Shown: in pieces, positions 59,231 to 64,000 of the stretch
How positions within the stretch are numbered: the first letter of the stretch is position 1
Layout of the letters: every line of letters starts with the position of its first letter
Assembly (NCBI RefSeq): GCF_002213425.1
Contig: NZ_NJGV01000026.1
Location: 1 to 64,000 of the forward strand
DNA from: Herbaspirillum aquaticum
Lineage (GTDB): Bacteria; Pseudomonadota; Gammaproteobacteria; Burkholderiales; Burkholderiaceae_D
DNA: 64,000 bases
Direction: 5' to 3'
Notes under the pieces: model-generated
Told to the model about the DNA's origin: nothing
Database searches by the model: none
What the model saw: the letters and a program-made list of their open reading frames with translations, nothing else
Made by a program: the position numbers and the translations under genes

Positions 59231-59974
59231 ATGGACAAGAAGATTGCCCTGGTCACCGGTGCCGCACGCGGCCTCGGTGAAAGCATCGCGCGCAAGATGC
59301 ACGCGGCCGGCTACAAGGTGGCGCTGGCCGACATCGACCTGGAGCAGGTCTCGGCAGTGGCCGCCAGTCTCGACGTGAGCGGCGCCACCGCCATGCCGCT
59401 GGCCCTGGACGTGCGCCGCAAGCCCGACTTCATCGCCGCCTGCGACGCCATCGAACTGCGCTGGGGCGGTGCTGCGGTGCTGGTCAACAATGCCGGCCGA
59501 TCACGTGTGGCAGCCTTGATGGAGATCACTCCCGAGGAGTGGGACGAGGTCACCGCCATCAACATGAAAGGCACGTTTCTTGCGTGCCAGGTGTTCGGCA
59601 AACGCTTCGCCGATCGCGGCTACGGACGCATCATCAACATCGCCTCGCTGGCCGGGCAAAACGGCGGTACGGCCACCGGCGCGCACTATGCTGCGGCCAA
59701 GGGCGCGGTACTGACCCTGACCAAGGTCTTTGCCCGTGAACTCGCTGGCGCCGGGGTGACCGTCAATGCCATCTCGCCGGGTCCGCTGGACCTGCCGATC
59801 GTGCGCGAGATCGTGCCGGCCGACAAGCTGGCCGCGACCATCGCCACCATTCCGGTCAAGACGCTGGGCGAACCCGATTTCATCGCCGATGCGGTCCTGC
59901 TGCTGGCCTCGCCCGATGCGGGTTCGGCCACCGGTGCCTGCCTCGACATCAACGGCGGGCTCTACATGCGTTGA
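59231..59974 (+). CDS. iacE: Short-chain dehydrogenase/reductase (IacE-like)
   Basis: 247 residues, full classical SDR: TGAARGLGES cofactor loop, NNAGRS, catalytic S (NIASLAGQ), Y and K (HYAAAKG), and AISPGPLDLP. All key residues are intact, unlike BenD here. IacE acts after IacA on the oxidised indole-3-acetate intermediate. Only two bases separate it from the preceding gene. Confidence 0.84.
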   Translation: MDKKIALVTGAARGLGESIARKMHAAGYKVALADIDLEQVSAVAASLDVSGATAMPLALDVRRKPDFIAACDAIELRWGGAAVLVNNAGRSRVAALMEITPEEWDEVTAINMKGTFLACQVFGKRFADRGYGRIINIASLAGQNGGTATGAHYAAAKGAVLTLTKVFARELAGAGVTVNAISPGPLDLPIVREIVPADKLAATIATIPVKTLGEPDFIADAVLLLASPDAGSATGACLDINGGLYMR

Positions 59975-60068
59975 TGAGGATCGGCCTGGTGCCGATGCCA
60001 GATTGCTGTCCAGATCGGTGGCGGCGTGGGGAAGCCCGCCATCATCTCAACCAACAAGGGAGAAACAC

Positions 60069-61244
60069 ATGCTGCACAAACGCCTGATTGCCACCGCCGC
60101 TACCGCCGTCCTGGCCACTGCCGGTACCCTCGCCAGCGTCGTCGGCAATCTTGCCATGGCCCAGGTCAAGGTCGGGGTCGTCACCTCCTCCACCGGGCCG
60201 GTCTCGCTGGTGGGCATTCCGCAAAAGAACACCGTGCCGCTGCTGCCGGCCAAGGCCGGTGACCTGAAGATCGAATACATCTCGCTGGACGACGCCAGCG
60301 ATCCGACCAAGTCGGTCACCGAAGTCAAGAAACTGATTTCCGAATACAACGTCGATGCCATCATCGGCCCCAGCGGTTCACCCAATGCCATGGGCGTGAT
60401 CTCCTTTGCGGCCGAAGCCGGCGTGCCCATGCTGGCCCCGGTGGGTACGGCAGCCGTGGTGCTGCCGATGACGGAGCAGAAAAAGTGGGTCTTCAAGACC
60501 ACCCAGAACGACGACCTCATTGCCAACGCGCTGGTGGCGCAGATGGTCAAGACCAAGGTCAAGACGGTAGGCTTCATCACCATCAACGATCCCTTCGGCG
60601 AGAACTGGGCCAAGGTCTTTGGCGAACTGGCCGCCAAGAACAACATCAAGATCGTGGCCAACGAGCGCTACCAGCGCACCGATACGTCGGTCACCGCGCA
60701 GACCCTCAAGATTCTCGCGGCCAATCCGGATGCGGTGCTGGTAGCCGCCCCGGGCGCCGCCACCGTGCTGCCGCAGACCACGCTCTATGACCAGGGCTAC
60801 AAGGGCAAGATGTACCAGACCCACGGCGCGGCCTTGCCGGCCTTCCTTCAGCTGGGCAAGAACAAGGTCGAGGGCACCATTCTCGCGGCCAGCCTGATGC
60901 TGGTGCTGCCGGAGATCGCCGACAGCAATCCGTCCAAGAAGGTGGCCACCGACTACATCGAAGCGTACAAGAAGATGTACAACGCCGTGCCTGCCACCTT
61001 CGGCGCCAACGTCTATGACGCCGGCCTGCTGCTGGAGAAAGCCATTCCCGTGGCCGCCAAGAAGGCCAAGCCGGGCAGCAAGGAATTCCGCGCCGCCCTG
61101 CGCGATGCACTGGAAAACACCAAGGAAGTGGTGGGCACCCAGGGCGTCTACAACATGAGCCCGGCGGACCACAGCGGCTTCGATGAACGCGGGCGCGAAC
61201 TGATCACCGTCAAGGGTGGCAACTGGACCCTGCTCAAACCGTAA
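60069..61244 (+). CDS. ABC transporter substrate-binding protein (branched-chain amino acid type)
   Basis: 391 residues. Signal peptide [28 protein letters not shown]; periplasmic Leu/Ile/Val-binding fold ([40 protein letters not shown]). Family members in catabolic clusters usually bind aromatic acids, so indole-3-acetate or a relative is the likely ligand. AAGGGAGAAACAC precedes ATG. 94 bases after the SDR gene, so probably still the same operon. Confidence 0.92.
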   Translation: MLHKRLIATAATAVLATAGTLASVVGNLAMAQVKVGVVTSSTGPVSLVGIPQKNTVPLLPAKAGDLKIEYISLDDASDPTKSVTEVKKLISEYNVDAIIGPSGSPNAMGVISFAAEAGVPMLAPVGTAAVVLPMTEQKKWVFKTTQNDDLIANALVAQMVKTKVKTVGFITINDPFGENWAKVFGELAAKNNIKIVANERYQRTDTSVTAQTLKILAANPDAVLVAAPGAATVLPQTTLYDQGYKGKMYQTHGAALPAFLQLGKNKVEGTILAASLMLVLPEIADSNPSKKVATDYIEAYKKMYNAVPATFGANVYDAGLLLEKAIPVAAKKAKPGSKEFRAALRDALENTKEVVGTQGVYNMSPADHSGFDERGRELITVKGGNWTLLKP

Positions 61245-61377
61245 GGCCCTTGCCTGCTGCGCCGGCCCCGGCCTCCACGCCGGGCCGGCGCAGAGCCCCA
61301 CCTCCACACGCATCCCGAACCTGGCGCGTCGTTCCCGGCTGGATGGCAGCGCGCGCCGGCTCCACAAGGAAGTCGCA

Positions 61378-62412
61378 ATGAATCTCCAAATCGTGGCGCT
61401 GCTGGGACAGGACGGCATCACCAACGGCGCCATCTATGCGCTCTTGGCGCTGTCCATCGTCCTGGTCTTTACCGTCACCCGTATCCTCCTGATTCCGCAG
61501 GGCGAGTTCGTCTCCTTCGGCGCGCTCACCATGGGCATGATGCAGAACGGCCAGCCGCTCACCGTGGCCTGGCTGCTGGTGGCCATGTGCCTGGGCGCCT
61601 GTGCCTTCGATCTCTACGACATGTGGCGCGCCAGCCGCCGCCGGCCCAGCCTGTGGCTGCCGGCCAAGCTGGTGTATGCGGTGGTCGTGGCGGGCCTGGC
61701 CCTCAATCTCAATTTCTCCACCTTGCCCATGCTGGCGCAGATCGCCATGACCCTGCTGCTGCTGGTGCCGATGGGCCCGCTGATGTACCGCATGGCCTTC
61801 CAGCCCATTGCCTCGGCCTCGCCGCTGGTGCTGCTGATCGTCTCCATCGCCGTTCACGTGGCGCTGGTCGGCGTGGCATTGCTGGTGTTCGGCCCCGAAG
61901 GCGCGCGCACGGCGCCCTTCACCGAGGCCAGCCTGGAACTGGGCAGCCTGCGCTTTTCCAGCCAGGCGCTGTGGGTGATCTGCGTATCGCTGCTGCTCAT
62001 CGTCGGACTGTTCCTGATGTTCGAGCGCACGCTCTATGGCAAGGCCTTGCGCGCTGCTGCGTTGAACCGCATGGGCGCGCGCCTGATGGGCATCTCGCCG
62101 GTGTTCGCGGGCAAGGCCATGTTCCTGCTGGCTTCACTCATTGGCGTGATGTCGGGCGTGCTGATCGCCCCCATCACCACCATCTACTATGACTCGGGCT
62201 TCCTGATCAGCCTGAAGGGCTTCGTCGGTTCCATCATCGGCGGGCTGGTCAGCTATCCGGTGGCGGCCATCGGCGCACTGGCCATTGGCCTCATCGAATC
62301 CTTCTCGACCTTCTGGGCCAGTGCCTACAAGGAAATCATCGTCTTCGTGCTGATCATTCCCATCCTGCTATGGCGTTCCCTGTCGACCCGTCACGTGGAG
62401 GAAGAAGAATGA
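61378..62412 (+). CDS. ABC transporter permease (LivH-type)
   Basis: 344 residues, about eight or nine membrane segments: [37 protein letters not shown] is the family N terminus and [23 protein letters not shown] the conserved EAA-like loop. An inserted hydrophobic stretch (about 65-120) makes it longer than a typical 290-residue LivH. AAGGAAGTCGC precedes ATG at 61378; overlaps the next gene by four bases. Confidence 0.92.
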   Translation: MNLQIVALLGQDGITNGAIYALLALSIVLVFTVTRILLIPQGEFVSFGALTMGMMQNGQPLTVAWLLVAMCLGACAFDLYDMWRASRRRPSLWLPAKLVYAVVVAGLALNLNFSTLPMLAQIAMTLLLLVPMGPLMYRMAFQPIASASPLVLLIVSIAVHVALVGVALLVFGPEGARTAPFTEASLELGSLRFSSQALWVICVSLLLIVGLFLMFERTLYGKALRAAALNRMGARLMGISPVFAGKAMFLLASLIGVMSGVLIAPITTIYYDSGFLISLKGFVGSIIGGLVSYPVAAIGALAIGLIESFSTFWASAYKEIIVFVLIIPILLWRSLSTRHVEEEE

Positions 62413-64000
62413 AACCCGCCTCTTCCAATTCCTCCTCCAAGCCCTTGGTGGCACGCATGTCCTCGCGCGTGGCGCTGGCCCTGTTCGTGGTCCTGCTGGC
62501 AGTTGCCCCCTTCGTGCTGCCGCCGTTCACCATGACCTTGTTGAACAACATCGGCCTGGCTTCCCTGGTGGTGCTGGGGCTGGTGCTGCTGACCGGTGTG
62601 GCCGGCCTGACCAGCTTCGGGCAGGCGGCCTTCGTCGGTCTGGGAGCCTACTTCTCGGCGGCGCTGTCGGCCAAGATCCTGCCGCTGCCCGATGCACTGC
62701 TGTGGATGCAGTCGCCCTGGGTGGCCCTGGTGGTGGCCCTGGTGCTGACGGCCGTGCTGGCGTTTGCCGTGGGCAGCGTCACGCTCAAGCTCTCCGGCCA
62801 CTACCTGCCGCTGGGCACCATCGCCTGGGGCATCAGCCTGTATTTCATCTTCGGCACGCTGGAGAGCATGGGCGGGCAGACCGGCATGTCGGGCATTCCC
62901 TCCATCACGTTCTTCGGCATCGCGCTCAGTTCTGACCGGGCGATGTTTGGCCTGATCTGGGTGGCCGTACTGCTGGGTGTGGCGGCCCTGAGCAATCTGC
63001 TGGACTCGCGCGAGGGCCGCGCCATCCGCGCGCTCAAGGGCGGCATCGTGATGGCCGAGGCCATGGGCATCGATACGGCACGCATGCGCATCGTGGTCTT
63101 CGTGATCGCCGCCGTCCTGGCAGCCCTGTCGGGCTGGCTGTACGTGCACATGCAACGCTTCGTCAATCCCTCGCCCTTCGGGCTGGGCTTTGGCATCGAC
63201 TACCTGTTCATGGCGGTACTCGGCGGGGCCAGCCATGTGTGGGGCGCGGTGCTGGGCTCCACCTTGATCGTGGTGCTCAAGGAATGGCTGCAGGGCATCC
63301 TGCCGGTGGTGCTGGGGCGCTCGGGCAACTTCGAGACCATCGTCTTCGGACTCTTGATCGTGGTACTGCTGCAGCGTTCGCGCGATGGGCTGTGGCCTTA
63401 CCTGGCTCGCCTGGTACCGGTGCGCAGCCGTCGGTTGGAGATCGACCCGCACGCCGAAGCGCTGCCGCGCCGCCCCATGCCTGCGCCGCAGGAGGTGGTG
63501 CTGGACGTGCGGGAGGTGACCCGCAAGTTCGGCGGCCTGGTGGCCAACAACAACATGAGCCTGAAAGTGATGGCCGGTGAAGTGCTGGCCCTGATCGGAC
63601 CCAATGGTGCGGGCAAGTCCACGCTCTTCAACCAGATTTCCGGTGTCGATACACCGACCTCGGGCAGCGTGCAGTTCCGTGGCCACGAGGTCACCGGTCG
63701 CGGTTCGCGCCATATCGCCGGGCTGGGCATGAGCCGCAGCTTCCAGCACGTGCGCCTGATGCCGCGCATGACGGTGCTGGAGAACGTTGCCATCGGCGCC
63801 TACCTGCGTGGCCAGCGCGGCGTGCTGTCGTCGATGCTGCGTCTGGATCGCCAGGAAGAGGCGCGCATCCTGGCTGAAGCGGCACGCCAGATCGAACGTG
63901 TCGGATTGAAGGCGCAGATGTACGAACAGGCCGGCGCGCTGTCGCTGGGCCAGCAACGCATCCTGGAAATCGCCCGTGCCCTGGCCGCCGATCCCTGCCT
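62409..64000 (+). CDS. ABC transporter permease-ATPase fusion (LivM-LivG), partial at window end
   Basis: At least 530 residues; no stop within the window. Residues 1-345 are a LivM-type permease ([43 protein letters not shown]). After a short linker (about 345-365) the LivG-type ATPase begins ([18 protein letters not shown]), with Walker [10 protein letters not shown] near 398 and signature LSLGQQR near 518, after which the window ends. A permanently joined permease and ATPase replaces the usual two genes. A separate LivF-like ATPase would be expected downstream. Confidence 0.9.
   Translation, partial: MKPASSNSSSKPLVARMSSRVALALFVVLLAVAPFVLPPFTMTLLNNIGLASLVVLGLVLLTGVAGLTSFGQAAFVGLGAYFSAALSAKILPLPDALLWMQSPWVALVVALVLTAVLAFAVGSVTLKLSGHYLPLGTIAWGISLYFIFGTLESMGGQTGMSGIPSITFFGIALSSDRAMFGLIWVAVLLGVAALSNLLDSREGRAIRALKGGIVMAEAMGIDTARMRIVVFVIAAVLAALSGWLYVHMQRFVNPSPFGLGFGIDYLFMAVLGGASHVWGAVLGSTLIVVLKEWLQGILPVVLGRSGNFETIVFGLLIVVLLQRSRDGLWPYLARLVPVRSRRLEIDPHAEALPRRPMPAPQEVVLDVREVTRKFGGLVANNNMSLKVMAGEVLALIGPNGAGKSTLFNQISGVDTPTSGSVQFRGHEVTGRGSRHIAGLGMSRSFQHVRLMPRMTVLENVAIGAYLRGQRGVLSSMLRLDRQEEARILAEAARQIERVGLKAQMYEQAGALSLGQQRILEIARALAADPC

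Noticed and set aside
62391-63956. Minus-strand open frame of 521 codons opposite the LivM-LivG gene
   Set aside because: Antisense to clear permease and ATPase motifs; His/Gln/Arg-rich shadow.
1-64000. CRISPR arrays, tRNA or rRNA genes
   Set aside because: No spaced direct repeats of the right size and no tRNA or rRNA consensus segments were noticed on either strand.

Overview
The window is GC-rich DNA from a betaproteobacterium. The gene content (a wss-type acetylated-cellulose operon, ben/cat benzoate genes and an iac-type auxin degradation locus) suggests a plant-associated Burkholderiales member, most likely Oxalobacteraceae close to Herbaspirillum. That placement is inference from gene content; no rRNA gene is present to confirm it.

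Layout. 1-94: 3' end (domains V and VI) of a group II intron that ends 26 bases before the start codon of a FAN1-type VRR-NUC nuclease, which is translationally coupled to a Rad3/DinG-type helicase carrying an N-terminal nuclease-like domain (121-4076). 4673-19862: eleven or fewer closely packed plus-strand genes (nine in all) for cellulose synthesis and export (BcsP/Q-like ATPase, bcsA, bcsB, bcsZ, bcsC) followed by an O-acetylation module (SGNH protein, AlgF-like, MBOAT acyltransferase, AlgJ/X-like protein). 20065-24948: a three-gene condensin-like cassette in kleisin, small subunit, SMC order (MksF-MksE-MksB, the same order as JetABC of Wadjet) without a JetD nuclease gene beside it, preceded by a helically phased CATTAA array. 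25407-37044: beta-ketoadipate genes (pcaD, catC, catR on minus; catB, catA, benABCD, a RidA-family gene, benK, benE on plus). 37062-39880: two overlapping dynamin-like GTPase genes directly behind benE. 40075-42780: secreted proteins and a cytochrome b561/sulfite-oxidase-like molybdoenzyme pair behind a striking array of GTCATTC half-sites. 42831-45414: a MocA-like cytidylyltransferase and a chemoreceptor.

45501-64000 reads as an indole-3-acetate (auxin) catabolic locus: flavin reductase (iacG-like), ferredoxin reductase (iacF-like), Rieske dioxygenase subunits (iacD, iacC-like), amidase (iacH-like), LysR regulator, porin, acyl-CoA-dehydrogenase-like flavoenzyme (iacA-like), small IacB-like protein, SDR (iacE-like) and an ABC importer of the branched-chain amino acid type whose permease and ATPase are fused. 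A FixJ-type response regulator (45501-46133) and a soluble PAS histidine kinase (55875-57494) lie about 10 kb apart inside it and may be a split two-component pair. The iac pathway is known to deliver catechol; the catA/catB/catC/pcaD genes in the same window would carry catechol on to beta-ketoadipate. A LysR/NAD(P)H-quinone-reductase pair at 47.1-48.9 kb interrupts the iac genes and looks like a separate insertion.

Most genes sit in tight operons with 4-base start/stop overlaps. The clearest non-coding signals are the intron end, several strong terminators, and operator-like repeats at 19868-19921, 26644-26660, 40644-40727, 46311-46328, 48065-48082, and a 14-base motif shared by 53324-53337 and 55693-55706.
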